A stretch of 64,000 nt of DNA from CAVQBC01 sp963710665 (GCA_963710665.1 CAVQBC010000003.1:1426001-1490000), one strand, 5' to 3'; positions 41,046 through 50,051 are shown, counted from the first letter of the stretch. The notes: generated by a model from the sequence alone, not told the origin. Numbers and translations: made by a program.

Positions 41046-44000
41046 ATGGACATCTGCACGATCATCGCCTCGAACTACGTCGCGTTCGCGCGCGTGCTCG
41101 CCGAGTCGTTCCGCGCGCACCACGCCGACGGGCGCGTCTTCGTGCTCGTCATCGACGACCACCGCGGGCGGATCGACCCCGCCGCCGAGCCCTTCGAGGT
41201 GCTCAGCCCGCGCGAGGTCGGGATCCCGAGCTTCGACCGCATGGCCGCGCTCTACAGCGTGCTCGAGCTCTCGACGGCGGTGAAGCCCTGGCTCCTGCGT
41301 CACCTGCTCAACGAGCGCGGGTGCGAGACGCTCAGCTACCTCGACCCCGACATCGAGATCCACGACGACCTCGGCGAGATCGAGGCGCTGCTGCGCAAGC
41401 ACGGCCTGGTGGTCACGCCGCACCTCACCGCCCCGATGCCGCGCGACGGGCGCAAGCCCAGCGAGACCGACATCCTCATCGCGGGCTCCTACAACCTCGG
41501 CTTCATCGGGGTCACGCCCGGCACCGCCACCGACGAGCTGCTCGACTGGTGGGGCGAGCGGCTGGAGACCGACTGCGTCGTCGCGCCCGAGCGCGGCTAC
41601 TTCGTCGACCAGCGCTGGATGGACTTCGCGCCCGGCCTCGTGCCCGACCTCGCCGTGCTGCGCGACCCCGGCTACAACGTCGCCTACTGGAACCTGCCGA
41701 GCCGCAAGGTCCGCCGCGAGGGCGAGCGCTACACGGTCGAGGGGCGGCCGCTGCGCTTCTTCCACTACAGCGGCTTCGACCCCGAGCGCCGCGAGCAGCT
41801 CTCCAAGCACCAGGACCGCATCCGCCTGAGCGACGAGCCGGCCCTGCGCGAGCTGTGCGGGCGCTACGCCGACCGGCTGCTCGCCGCGGGGCACCGCCAG
41901 GCCCGCGACTGGAGTTACACGTATGACGTGCTCGGCGACGGCACGCCGATCGACGCCGCGGTGCGGGCGGGCACCCGCGAGGCGGTCGAGGCGGGCGAGC
42001 TGGACGGCAGCCCGTTCACCGCCGAGGGCGCGCACGAGCTGATCGCGTGGCTCAACCAGCCCGCCGAGGTGGGCGGGAAGGCCGGGATCACGCGCTACCT
42101 GGCGGCGCTGCACGCGGGCCGGCCGGACCTCCAGCGCGGCTTCCCCGACCTCGGCGGCTCGGACGGCGCGCGGTTCGCGACGTGGGCCCACGTGTTCGGG
42201 CGCGCGACGATCCCGATCGCGCCGGCGCTGCTCGGCGAGGGCAGCGAGAACGGCGACGCGGCGCCGCCGGTGGGCGTCAACGTCGCGGGCTACTTCGGGT
42301 CGGTGCTGGGCGTCGGCGAGGCCGGCCGCCAGGTCATCGCCGCCCTGCAGGCGTCCGGGCTCTCGGTCGCCCCCATCGGGCTCAACGCCGAGCGCTCGCA
42401 GCAGGATCCGGCGCTCGGCCCCAACGCCGGCGGCGAGCCGAAGTTCCCGGTGAACCTGATCTGCGTCAACGCCGACGTGCTCGGCGCGTTCGCCGACCAG
42501 GTCGGCCCCGAGTTCTTCGAGGGCCGCTACTCGATCGGCCTGTGGTGGTGGGAGGTCTCGAAGTTCCCCGAGCGCTGGCTCGGCGCCTTCGACCACGTCG
42601 ACGAGGTGTGGGTCGGCAGCCAGCACGTCGCCGACGCGCTGACGCCGGTGTCGCCGGTCCCCGTGGTCAAGATCCGCCAGGCCGTGGCGGTGCCAGAGCC
42701 GGCGGCGCTGACCCGCGCGGAGCTGGGGCTGCCCGAGGGGTTCCTCTTCCTGTTCTCCTTCGACTACAACAGCGTGTTCGAGCGCAAGAACCCGCTGGCG
42801 GTGATCGAGGCGTTCACGCGCGCGTTCCCGGAGCCCGTACCGGGCGGGCCGCAGCTCGTGATCAAGTCGATCAACCACGAGCACGACCCCGGCAACCACG
42901 ACCGCCTGCAGGTCGCGGCCGGCGCCCGCGACGACGTCCACCTGCTCGACGGCTACGTCTCCCGCGAGCACCGGGACGCGATGACCGCGGCGTGCGACTG
43001 CTACGTCTCGCTGCACCGCTCCGAGGGGTTCGGGTTCACGGTCGCCGAGGCGATGGCGCTGGGGCGGCCGGTGATCGCCACCGACTACGCGGGCACGCGC
43101 GAGCTCGTGACCTCCGAGAACGGCTACCTGGTCGGCTACCGCCTCGTCCCGATCGGACCCGACGCCGACCCCTACCCGGCGGACGGCGAGTGGGCCGAGC
43201 CCGACGTCGCGCGGGCGGCGGAGCTGATGCGCGAGGTCGTCGGCGATCCCGAGGAGGCGCGGCGCAGGGGCGAGCGCGCGCGGGCCGACATCGCCGAGCG
43301 CCACTCGCTCGAGGCGGCCGGCCGGTCGATGAACGAGCGGCTCGGCCGCGTGCTGGGGCGCAGCGCGCAGCGCCGCCGCGGCCTCGGCGGCGGGGCGCTC
43401 GACACGCGGCGGCTGCGCGACTTCGTCTCCAAGGGCCCGGTCCCCCCGCGCGAGCCGCGCTTCGGCAAGCCGCAGGTCGCCGCCCGCAAGGCGCTGCTGC
43501 GCGGCCTGAAGCCCTACGCGGTGCACGAGCGGATGATCGACTCGGAGGTCGTGCAGAGCCTCGAGGCGCTCGACCGCAGCGTGCAGGCCCTGACCATGAA
43601 CAGCACGGCGGTCGACGCGGCCACCAACGACCGCATCGACGACCTCGCCGGCCAGGTCAACGCGATCCGCAGCGACCTCGGGCGCGCCATGCAGTTCCTG
43701 TCCTCCTTCGGGCTCGACGGGGCCGCGCCGGTGGACGAGGCGCTCGAGCTCGGCGGCTTCCCGCCCGCGCCCAAGGTGCCGTGGACGCACGAGTACGTCG
43801 AGGCCCACCGCGCCTTCGTCACCCGCGCGCTCGACGACCCGGTGCTGCTCAACGTCTTCAAGCGCGGCGGCGAGCTGCCCGCCGGCTACGGCGTCGGCTA
43901 CGACGAGCGCGTGGTGGAGTTCCCGTGGACGCTCACGCGCAACCTGTCGGGCCGCGTGCTCGACGCGGGCTCGACGCTCAACCATCCGCACGTGCTGATC

Positions 44001-44546
44001 CGGCTGCGCCCGCGGGTCGAGGAGCTGCACATCGCCACGCTGGCCCCCGAGCAGCAGTCGTTCCCGTTCCTCGACGTCTCCTACCTGTTCGCGGACCTGC
44101 GCGAGCTGCCGATGCGCGACGAGGCCTACGACCACGTCGTCTGCGTCTCCACGCTCGAGCACGTCGGGATGGACAACGCGCAGTACGGCGACGAGACGCC
44201 GCGCTCCGCCGACCCCACCGCCGACGTGGAGGCCGCGATGGGCGAGCTGCGCCGGGTCCTGCGCCCCGGCGGCACGCTGTACGTGACCGTGCCCTACGGC
44301 GAGCCCGCCGACCTCGGCTGGCAGCGCGTCTTCGACGCGGACGGGCTGCAGCGGATCATCGCGGGCTTCGGGCCGGCCGCCTCCGAGCGGCGCGGGTTCT
44401 TCCGCTACAGCGCGACGGGCTGGCAGCGCTCGACCGCCGAGGAGGCCGCGGGCTCCGTCTACCGCGACCACTTCTCCGCGCCGGACCTCGCTTCCGACCG
44501 CGCCGTGGCGGCGCGGGCCGTGGCGTGCGTCGAGCTGCGGCGCTGA
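41046..44546 (+). CDS. Three-domain protein: GT8-like + GT4 glycosyltransferase + methyltransferase
   Basis: A 1166-residue protein. Residues 1-280 form a GT-A domain (CTIIASNYVAFARVLAESFR, LVIDDHRGRID, SYLDPDIEIHDDLG with DxD near 99-101, GSYNLGFIGVTPGT, VAYWNLPSRKV, FFHYSGFDP). Residues about 405-780 are a GT-B/GT4 domain (NVAGYFGSVLGVGEAGRQVI, GLWWWEVSKFPERW, FSFDYNSVFERKNPLAVIEA, and the acidic SEGFGFTVAEAMALGRPVI). A coiled region spans 835-890. Residues 960-1130 are a class I methyltransferase (GRVLDAGSTLNHPHVLIRL, HVVCVSTLEHVGMDN, RRVLRPGGTLYVTVPYGEPA). Three catalytic domains on one chain could add two sugars and methylate a third position. All active-site motifs look intact. Confidence 0.9.
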   Translation: MDICTIIASNYVAFARVLAESFRAHHADGRVFVLVIDDHRGRIDPAAEPFEVLSPREVGIPSFDRMAALYSVLELSTAVKPWLLRHLLNERGCETLSYLDPDIEIHDDLGEIEALLRKHGLVVTPHLTAPMPRDGRKPSETDILIAGSYNLGFIGVTPGTATDELLDWWGERLETDCVVAPERGYFVDQRWMDFAPGLVPDLAVLRDPGYNVAYWNLPSRKVRREGERYTVEGRPLRFFHYSGFDPERREQLSKHQDRIRLSDEPALRELCGRYADRLLAAGHRQARDWSYTYDVLGDGTPIDAAVRAGTREAVEAGELDGSPFTAEGAHELIAWLNQPAEVGGKAGITRYLAALHAGRPDLQRGFPDLGGSDGARFATWAHVFGRATIPIAPALLGEGSENGDAAPPVGVNVAGYFGSVLGVGEAGRQVIAALQASGLSVAPIGLNAERSQQDPALGPNAGGEPKFPVNLICVNADVLGAFADQVGPEFFEGRYSIGLWWWEVSKFPERWLGAFDHVDEVWVGSQHVADALTPVSPVPVVKIRQAVAVPEPAALTRAELGLPEGFLFLFSFDYNSVFERKNPLAVIEAFTRAFPEPVPGGPQLVIKSINHEHDPGNHDRLQVAAGARDDVHLLDGYVSREHRDAMTAACDCYVSLHRSEGFGFTVAEAMALGRPVIATDYAGTRELVTSENGYLVGYRLVPIGPDADPYPADGEWAEPDVARAAELMREVVGDPEEARRRGERARADIAERHSLEAAGRSMNERLGRVLGRSAQRRRGLGGGALDTRRLRDFVSKGPVPPREPRFGKPQVAARKALLRGLKPYAVHERMIDSEVVQSLEALDRSVQALTMNSTAVDAATNDRIDDLAGQVNAIRSDLGRAMQFLSSFGLDGAAPVDEALELGGFPPAPKVPWTHEYVEAHRAFVTRALDDPVLLNVFKRGGELPAGYGVGYDERVVEFPWTLTRNLSGRVLDAGSTLNHPHVLIRLRPRVEELHIATLAPEQQSFPFLDVSYLFADLRELPMRDEAYDHVVCVSTLEHVGMDNAQYGDETPRSADPTADVEAAMGELRRVLRPGGTLYVTVPYGEPADLGWQRVFDADGLQRIIAGFGPAASERRGFFRYSATGWQRSTAEEAAGSVYRDHFSAPDLASDRAVAARAVACVELRR

Positions 44547-44561
44547 CGTACAGTCCGTCCG

Positions 44562-45560
44562 GTGTCCCCGCGCGAGCTGAAGCTGCTCAGCGTCGTCGCG
44601 CCGATGCTCGACGAGCGGGAGGTCGCCCGCGAGTTCCACCGGCGGGTCGGCGCGGCGCTCGCCGGGATCCCGTATGAGCTGATCGTCGTCGACGACGGCT
44701 CGACCGACGGGACGTCGGAGCTGCTCGACGAGCTGGCGGCCGAGGATCCCCGGCTGCGCGTCGTGCACCTCTCGCGCACGTTCGGCCACCAGCCCGCGCT
44801 GACCGCCGGGCTCGACCGGGCGCGGGGCGACGCGGCGGTGATGATGGACGCCGACCTGCAGGACCCGCCGGAGGTGATCCCCGAGCTGCTGGCGGCGTGG
44901 CAGGAGGGGGCCGAGGTGGTCGTCGCGCGGCGGCGGCACCGCGCGGGCGAGAGCCGCTTCAAGCTGCTCAGCGCGCGCTGGTTCTACGCGCTCATGGGGC
45001 GCCTCGCGCAGGTCCGGCTCGAGCCCGACGCCGGCGACTTCCGCCTGCTCGACCGCCAGGCGCTCGACGCGCTGCGCTCGCTGCGGGAGCGCAGCCGCTT
45101 CCTGCGCGGGATGACCGCGTGGGTCGGCTTCCGCCAGGTGACGGTCGATTACGACCGCGATCCGCGCGTCTCCGGCGAGACGAAGTTCCCGTTGCGCAAG
45201 ATGCTCCGCTTCGCGGCCGACGGCGTCGCGTCGTTCTCGCACTTCCCGCTGCAGCTCGCGACGATCATCGGCTTCCTCACGACGGCCGTGGCGTTCGTCG
45301 GCCTGCCGCTGACCGTTGTCGCGCGCTACACCGGCATCTACGAGCGCGGCGTGCCGAGCGTCCTGTTCGCGGTGCTCTTCATCGGCGGCATCCAGCTGAT
45401 GACGCTGGGGGTGATCGGCGAGTACGTGGGTCGGATCTACGAGGAGGTCAAGCGCCGGCCGCTGTACGTGGTGCGCGACGCCGATCTGCGCGTCGAGGAG
45501 CCGGGCCCGGAGGTCGATCCCGCCCACGCGGCCCACTCCCGCCACGACGCGGACGCATGA
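44562..45560 (+). CDS. GT2 glycosyltransferase with C-terminal membrane segments (GtrB-like)
   Basis: A 332-residue protein from a GTG at 44562. Catalytic domain: LSVVAPMLDEREVAREFHRR, ELIVVDDGSTDGTSELLDEL, VVHLSRTFGHQPALTAGLDR and VMMDADLQDPPEVIPELLAA (DADLQDPPE is diagnostic of the DPM/GtrB group). GDFRLLDRQALDALRSL and SGETKFPLRKMLRFAADGVA follow, with two C-terminal membrane spans (FPLQLATIIGFLTTAVAFVG; VLFAVLFIGGIQLMTLGVIG). It makes undecaprenyl-phosphate-sugar for export to the GT-C transferases. Its stop overlaps the next ATG (ATGA). Confidence 0.92.
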   Translation: MSPRELKLLSVVAPMLDEREVAREFHRRVGAALAGIPYELIVVDDGSTDGTSELLDELAAEDPRLRVVHLSRTFGHQPALTAGLDRARGDAAVMMDADLQDPPEVIPELLAAWQEGAEVVVARRRHRAGESRFKLLSARWFYALMGRLAQVRLEPDAGDFRLLDRQALDALRSLRERSRFLRGMTAWVGFRQVTVDYDRDPRVSGETKFPLRKMLRFAADGVASFSHFPLQLATIIGFLTTAVAFVGLPLTVVARYTGIYERGVPSVLFAVLFIGGIQLMTLGVIGEYVGRIYEEVKRRPLYVVRDADLRVEEPGPEVDPAHAAHSRHDADA

Positions 45561-47014
45561 GGCTCGCGGTGCTGGGCGCCGGGGTCGCGGGGCTCACCGC
45601 GGCCCACCGGCTGACCGCCGCGGGCCACGCGTGCGACGTCTACGAGCGCTGGCCGGGCCTCGGCGGCCAGGCGGCCACGCTCGACGTGGGGGACGGCCAC
45701 CGCCTCGAGCGCTACTACCACCACCTGTTCACCAGCGACCGCGACATCGCGGCGCTGTACGCCGAGCTCGGGATGCCGGCCGAGCTCGAGTGGCGGCGCT
45801 CCTCGGTGGCGTTCTTCCTCGACGGCCGCTCGTGGCCGTTCACGTCGCCGGCCGACCTGCTGCGCTTCGCGCCGCTGTCGCCGCCCTCGCGCCTGCGCAT
45901 GGGGCTGGCGGTGCTGTGGCTGCAGCGGACCGCGCATCGCGTGGAGCCGTTCGAGGCGGAGACGGCGCGGGCGTGGATCGAGCGCGCGATGGGCGGCGAG
46001 GCCTACCAGAAGGTGTGGGGGCCGCTCCTGCGGGGGAAGTTCGGCGACCGCGCGGACGACATCTCGATGGCGTGGCTGTGGAGCAAGCTCACGCTGCGGC
46101 GCCAGATCAAGGGCGCCGAGGCGCGCGAGGAGCGCCTCGGCTACCCGAGCCGCTCGTGGGAGCCGCTGTTCGCCGCGCTGCGCGGCTCGATCGAGGCGGG
46201 CGGCGGGCGCGTGCTGATCGACCGCCCGGCGGCGCGGCTGTCGCGCGCGCCGGGGGGCGGCGGGCTCGAGGTCGCGGCAGGCGCCGAGGGCTCGTTCCGC
46301 CGCGGCCACGACCCACGGCGCTTCACGGTCGGGGCAGAGGCGCCCGAGCGCTACGACGGCGTCGTCGCCACCGTCCCCAACGACGTGTTCCGCGGCCTGC
46401 TCGACGACGACCTCGCGGGCGCGATCGGCGGCGGCTACCTCGCGCGTCTGGCGGGCATCGAGTACCACACCGCGCTCTGCCTGCTGCTCGAGCTCGACCG
46501 GCGGTTCTCGCCCTTCTACTGGACCAACGTCGCCGACCGCGCGCTGCCGTTCGTCGGGCTCATCGAGCACACGAACCTCGTGGAGCCGGCCCGCTACGGC
46601 GGCCGCCGCTTCCTCTACGTGGCCAACTACCTGGCGCCGGGCCACGAGCTGCTCTCGCTCGAGCCCGACGATCTGCTCGCCCGCTACCTGCCCGGCCTGC
46701 GTCGCGTGAACCCGGCCTTCGACCCGTCGTGGATCCGCGCGCTCCGGCTGTTCCGCGAGCCCGCCGCCCAGCCGATCGTCACCGTCGGCTACCGCGAGCG
46801 CATCCCGCCGCTGCGCACCGGCGTGCCCGGCCTCGTGCTCGCCAACACGACCCAGATCTATCCCGAGGACCGCGGGACCAACTACGCGGTGCGGCTCGGG
46901 GGCGAGGCGGCGCGGGCGCTGCTGAGCGATGTGCTACGTTATGACGCACAATGTCGGAGTCGGTCGGAGTCCGCGAGCTGCGCCAGAACCTCAGCCGGTA
47001 CCTTGATCGCGTGA
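45557..47014 (+). CDS. NAD(P)/FAD-dependent oxidoreductase (amine-oxidase-like)
   Basis: A 485-residue flavoprotein. The N-terminal FAD loop is RLAVLGAGVAGLTAAHRLTA with the second-strand VYERWPGLGGQAATLD; RLERYYHHLFTSDRDIAALY and the long insert KVWGPLLRGKFGDRADDISM give the phytoene-desaturase/UDP-galactopyranose-mutase-like build. The C-terminal VPGLVLANTTQIYPEDRGTN holds the second FAD contact. Position after GtrB-like and GT genes suggests a sugar or polyprenyl modification. The last 64 bases overlap the antitoxin start at 46951. The final residues (YDAQCRSRSESASCARTSAG) look read from non-native sequence, so the toxin-antitoxin pair may have landed at this gene's end. Confidence 0.85.
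   Translation: MRLAVLGAGVAGLTAAHRLTAAGHACDVYERWPGLGGQAATLDVGDGHRLERYYHHLFTSDRDIAALYAELGMPAELEWRRSSVAFFLDGRSWPFTSPADLLRFAPLSPPSRLRMGLAVLWLQRTAHRVEPFEAETARAWIERAMGGEAYQKVWGPLLRGKFGDRADDISMAWLWSKLTLRRQIKGAEAREERLGYPSRSWEPLFAALRGSIEAGGGRVLIDRPAARLSRAPGGGGLEVAAGAEGSFRRGHDPRRFTVGAEAPERYDGVVATVPNDVFRGLLDDDLAGAIGGGYLARLAGIEYHTALCLLLELDRRFSPFYWTNVADRALPFVGLIEHTNLVEPARYGGRRFLYVANYLAPGHELLSLEPDDLLARYLPGLRRVNPAFDPSWIRALRLFREPAAQPIVTVGYRERIPPLRTGVPGLVLANTTQIYPEDRGTNYAVRLGGEAARALLSDVLRYDAQCRSRSESASCARTSAGTLIA
46931..46949 (+). promoter_or_regulatory. Imperfect palindrome before the antitoxin ATG
   Basis: GTGCTACGTTATGACGCAC has GTGC/GCAC outer arms and an A/T-rich centre unusual for this DNA, ending one base before the ATG at 46951. 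Phd-type antitoxins repress their own operons at such sites. A leaderless start is likely because there is almost no 5' leader. Confidence 0.35.
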
Positions 47015-47241
47015 AGGCCGGCGAGGCGCTCGTGGTCACCGAGCATGGTCGTGAGGTCGCGCGACTGGTGCCGACGGGAGCAAGCGTCGACGCCTATGCC
47101 GATCTGGCGACCCGGTTCAGCGCCAGCATCCCCGCCGAGCGGCTCGAGACGGTCGCCGCGCGCCTCCCCGAGCGCGCCGCCATGCCCGCGGGCACGACGG
47201 ACACGCTCCTCGCGGAGGGCCGGGCGGAACGCGGCCGCTGA
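46951..47241 (+). CDS. Phd/YefM-family antitoxin
   Basis: A 96-residue protein: MSESVGVRELRQNLSRYLDR, then VKAGEALVVTEHGREVARLV. This is the compact Phd fold that binds DNA and, through the C-terminal segment, the toxin. The remainder (LATRFSASIPAERLETVAAR and an Arg-rich tail) is a longer-than-usual toxin-binding arm. The toxin gene begins two bases after the stop. The pair is probably one self-repressing operon. Confidence 0.92.
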   Translation: MSESVGVRELRQNLSRYLDRVKAGEALVVTEHGREVARLVPTGASVDAYADLATRFSASIPAERLETVAARLPERAAMPAGTTDTLLAEGRAERGR

Positions 47242-47243
47242 GA

Positions 47244-47636
47244 GTGCCGGCGCTCTACCTCGACACGAGCGCGCTCGGGCGCATCCTGCTCAACGAGCCC
47301 GACGCGCCGGCGATTCTGCGCGCGCTCGAGCCCTTCGAGCAGCACGTCGCGAGCCGCCTCCTCCGCGTCGAGCTGCGACGGCTGGCTGCGCGCGTCGGGC
47401 TCCTGGACGCCGCGGATCAGCTCCTGGTCGGCGTCGCCCTCCTCCCGGTCGACGAGCCGGTGCTCGCCCGGGCGGAGACGATCACGCCCGCCACCGTCGC
47501 CACGCTCGACGCCATCCACCTCGTGACGGCGCTGCGCCTCGCGGACGCCGAGCTGCTCGGCGCCGTGATGACCTACGACCGGCGGCTCGCCGAGGGGGCG
47601 GCGAGCCACGGGCTGACGGTGCTGGCGCCCGCGTAG
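47244..47636 (+). CDS. PIN-domain toxin (VapC-like ribonuclease)
   Basis: A 130-residue PIN domain from a GTG at 47244. The metal-binding acidic residues are D7 (LYLDTSALGRILLNEPD), E43 (RVELRRLAARVG), D89 (TLDAIHLVTALRLA) and D112 (VMTYDRRLAEGA). VapC-type toxins cleave tRNA or rRNA and are blocked by the partner encoded immediately upstream. All four key acids are present, so the toxin looks active. A decayed relative of such a toxin lies at about 56043-56175. Confidence 0.93.
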   Translation: MPALYLDTSALGRILLNEPDAPAILRALEPFEQHVASRLLRVELRRLAARVGLLDAADQLLVGVALLPVDEPVLARAETITPATVATLDAIHLVTALRLADAELLGAVMTYDRRLAEGAASHGLTVLAPA

Positions 47637-47672
47637 CTGCCCCGTCGCGGCGTGCGCCACAATGATGCGCCC

Positions 47673-48620
47673 GTGGGTCCTGGCTTCACCGTCACGCCAA
47701 AGGCCTACCAGCGCGTCGCGCTGGCCGCGCTCGGCATGCTCACGCTGATCGTGTTCACCGGCGCGGCGGTTCGCCTGAGCGGGTCGGGGCTGGGCTGCCC
47801 GGACTGGCCGAAGTGCTACGGGCGGGTCGCCCCGCCGCTCGAGACCCACGCGGTCATCGAGTTCGGCAACCGCCTGCTGTCGGGCCTCGTGGGCTTCGTC
47901 GCGGTGGCGGCCGGCGTCCTGGCGTGGCGGCGCCGCCCCTTCCGCCGCGACCTGGCGTGGATCGGGCTGCTGCTGCCGCTCGGCGTCCTCGGCCAGGCGG
48001 TGCTCGGCGGCTTCACGGTCCGCTATCACCTCGCGCCCGGCTTCGTCATGGGCCACTACGCGCTGTCGATGCTGATCCTGGTCGCCGCGGTCGCGCTGGC
48101 CTGGCGCGCCGGCTACGAGCCGGGGGAGCGCCCGCGGACGAGCGACCGCGTGTCGGTGTGGGCCGTGCGCGGGCTGCTGGTCCTGGGCGCGGCGACCATC
48201 GTGCTGGGCACGACGGCCACCGCGGCCGGCCCGCACGCCGGCGGCGCGGGGACCGGCGACGAGATCGACCGCCTCGAGTGGTTCGGGATCGACACGCTCG
48301 ACTGGGCGATCAGCCAGCACGGGCGGCTCGCCACCGTGCTGGGCCTCGCCGCCGTGGTGGTGTGGTGGCTGCTGCGCCGCCGCAACGCCGACCCGCAGGT
48401 GCGCCTCGCGCTGACCGTGACGTGCCTGCTGATCGCCGTGCAGGGCCTCGTGGGCGGCATCCAGTACGCGCTCGAGCTCCCCGCCGAGATCGTGTGGCTG
48501 CACGTGGTGCTGGCCGCGTCCACGTGGATCTGCCTGCTGTGGGCGACCGCCGCGGCCGGGCGCATCGCCCCCGCGACGGCGGCGGCGCCGGAGCCCGCCA
48601 AGGCGATGGCGGCGCGCTAG
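47673..48620 (+). CDS. ctaA: COX15/CtaA heme A synthase
   Basis: A 315-residue membrane protein from a GTG at 47673 (a GTG seven codons upstream also fits). Eight hydrophobic spans. Family marks: TGAAVRLSGSGLGCPDWPKC (the paired Cys loop), ETHAVIEFGNRLLSGLVGF with conserved His and E-x2-NR, GGFTVRYHLAPGFVMGHYAL, ISQHGRLATVLGLAA and ELPAEIVWLHVVLAAS with the second-half His. It oxidises heme O to heme A for aa3-type cytochrome oxidase, implying aerobic respiration. Convergent with the FkbM gene; their stops share CTAG at 48617-48620. Confidence 0.93.
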   Translation: MGPGFTVTPKAYQRVALAALGMLTLIVFTGAAVRLSGSGLGCPDWPKCYGRVAPPLETHAVIEFGNRLLSGLVGFVAVAAGVLAWRRRPFRRDLAWIGLLLPLGVLGQAVLGGFTVRYHLAPGFVMGHYALSMLILVAAVALAWRAGYEPGERPRTSDRVSVWAVRGLLVLGAATIVLGTTATAAGPHAGGAGTGDEIDRLEWFGIDTLDWAISQHGRLATVLGLAAVVVWWLLRRRNADPQVRLALTVTCLLIAVQGLVGGIQYALELPAEIVWLHVVLAASTWICLLWATAAAGRIAPATAAAPEPAKAMAAR

Positions 48621-49426
48621 CCGCCGTCGCGGGCCAGCCAGAGCGTCCCGCAGTTGTCCTGGTCGCGGACCTCGCCGGTGATGTGGAAGCCGCGCCCCCC
48701 GAGGTGGTCGACGAGCGCCTCGCGGTGGAAGTCCGGGTGCCCGGCCTGCTCGTGGTACTCGACGCAGACCCGCCGCACGCGGTCGAGGACCTCCTCCGGC
48801 GCGCCGTAGAGGATCTCGAACTCCGCGCCCTCGCAGTCGAGCTTGAGGAGGTCGCAGCGCTCGATGCCGTTGCGCTCGAAGACCTCCTCGAGGCCGACGC
48901 ACTCGATCTCCTCGGTGGCGCCGTCGCCGCCGTAGAGCGTGGAGAAGGGCGAGCCGTGCGGGCTGACGTGGATCGCCCGCCGCTCGGAGCGCCCGGTGAC
49001 GCCGAGGTTGAAGGTGGTGACGCGACCCTCCAGCCCGTTGAGCTCGACGTTCTGGCGCAGCTGGCCGTAGGTCGCGGCGACCGGCTCGTAGGCGAACACG
49101 CGGGCGCCGGGCTCCGCGGCGGCGAAGAGCGCGAAGACGCCGATGTTGGCGCCGACGTCCACGACGACCGCGCCGTCGACCGACGGCCCGTAGTCCTCCT
49201 TGATGAAGATCACGGCGATCGTCGAGACGTCGACGCCGGAGCGGGCGAGGATGCGCGTGTCGCCGCGCCGCAGGCGGTAGACGGCGGGACGCTCGCTGAG
49301 CCGCATGTAGGTGATGAGGAACTGCGGCCAGTTGCGCACGCGCGCGACGATCCGGGGGATGTAGCGCACGGTGCGCACGGCGTCGCCGCTGAGCAGGTCG
49401 CTCACGCGCCGCTGGAGTCCGGGCAT
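48617..49426 (-). CDS. FkbM-family methyltransferase
   Basis: A 269-residue protein from the ATG at 49426. SAM motif I is VVVDVGANIGVFALFAAAEP, followed by RVFAYEPVAATYGQLRQNVE, NLGVTGRSERRAIHVSPHG, CVGLEEVFERNGIERCDLLK and the LLKLDCEGAEFEILYG element diagnostic of FkbM enzymes. The C-terminal VEYHEQAGHPDFHREALVDH contains conserved His-x2-Glu-like positions. FkbM members O-methylate sugars and polyketides. Lying just outside the glycan locus, it may still act on the same polymer. Confidence 0.9.
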   Translation of the reverse strand: MPGLQRRVSDLLSGDAVRTVRYIPRIVARVRNWPQFLITYMRLSERPAVYRLRRGDTRILARSGVDVSTIAVIFIKEDYGPSVDGAVVVDVGANIGVFALFAAAEPGARVFAYEPVAATYGQLRQNVELNGLEGRVTTFNLGVTGRSERRAIHVSPHGSPFSTLYGGDGATEEIECVGLEEVFERNGIERCDLLKLDCEGAEFEILYGAPEEVLDRVRRVCVEYHEQAGHPDFHREALVDHLGGRGFHITGEVRDQDNCGTLWLARDGG

Positions 49427-49468
49427 CGCGGAGAGGCTAGAAGGTCGGGCGCCCGCGGCGCCCGGGCG

Positions 49469-49960
49469 TCACGTGACCTCGCGCAGGCGGCCCGTCTCGA
49501 CCTCGTAGACGAAGCCGCGCACCGAGTCCTTCCTGGGGACGAACGGGCTCGCCTTGACGCGCGCGATCGACTGCCGCACGTCCTCCTCGAGGTCCGGGAA
49601 CGCCTCCGCCGCCCACTCCGGCTTGATCCCGGTGTCCTTCTGGATCGACGCCTTGAACTCGTCGTCGGTGAAGGTGAGCATCCCGCAGTCGGTGTGGTGG
49701 ATGAGGATGACCTCCTCGGTGCCGAGCAGGCGCTGTGAGATCGCCAGTGAGCGGATCTCGTCGTCGGTGACCACGCCGCCGGCGTTGCGGATGACGTGGG
49801 CGTCGCCCTCCTTGAGACCGAGGATCGCGTAGGGGTTCAGGCGCGCGTCCATGCACGCGACGACCGCGAGCTTCTTCGCAGGCGGCAGCGGGAGGTCCGC
49901 CTTGTCGAAGCCGTCGGCGTAGGCCTGGTTGTTGCGCAGCAGGTCGTCGGTGAAGCTCAT
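49469..49960 (-). CDS. Beta-carbonic anhydrase
   Basis: A 163-residue small beta-class enzyme with a strong GAGGAAGG site before the ATG at 49960. Zinc ligands are C36 (VVACMDARLNPYAILG), H89 and C92 (ILIHHTDCGMLTFT), and the catalytic D38/R40 dyad is in CMDAR. GDAHVIRNAGGVVTDDEIR is the central conserved segment. It interconverts CO2 and bicarbonate in the cytoplasm. Length and the HTDCGM motif match the short actinobacterial type (CanB-like). Confidence 0.93.
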   Translation of the reverse strand: MSFTDDLLRNNQAYADGFDKADLPLPPAKKLAVVACMDARLNPYAILGLKEGDAHVIRNAGGVVTDDEIRSLAISQRLLGTEEVILIHHTDCGMLTFTDDEFKASIQKDTGIKPEWAAEAFPDLEEDVRQSIARVKASPFVPRKDSVRGFVYEVETGRLREVT

Positions 49961-50051
49961 GGGTCGCCTTCCTCAGGTCGGGTGGGGCGTGAATCTACCG
50001 AACTTCCATCCGATTCCCGGGGATTTGCCGGGTCGGGTGAGCGGCGCCCCG

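Noticed and set aside
40902..45545. 1547-codon minus-strand frame
   Set aside because: Antisense to the three-domain protein and GtrB-like gene; translation is repetitive and featureless.
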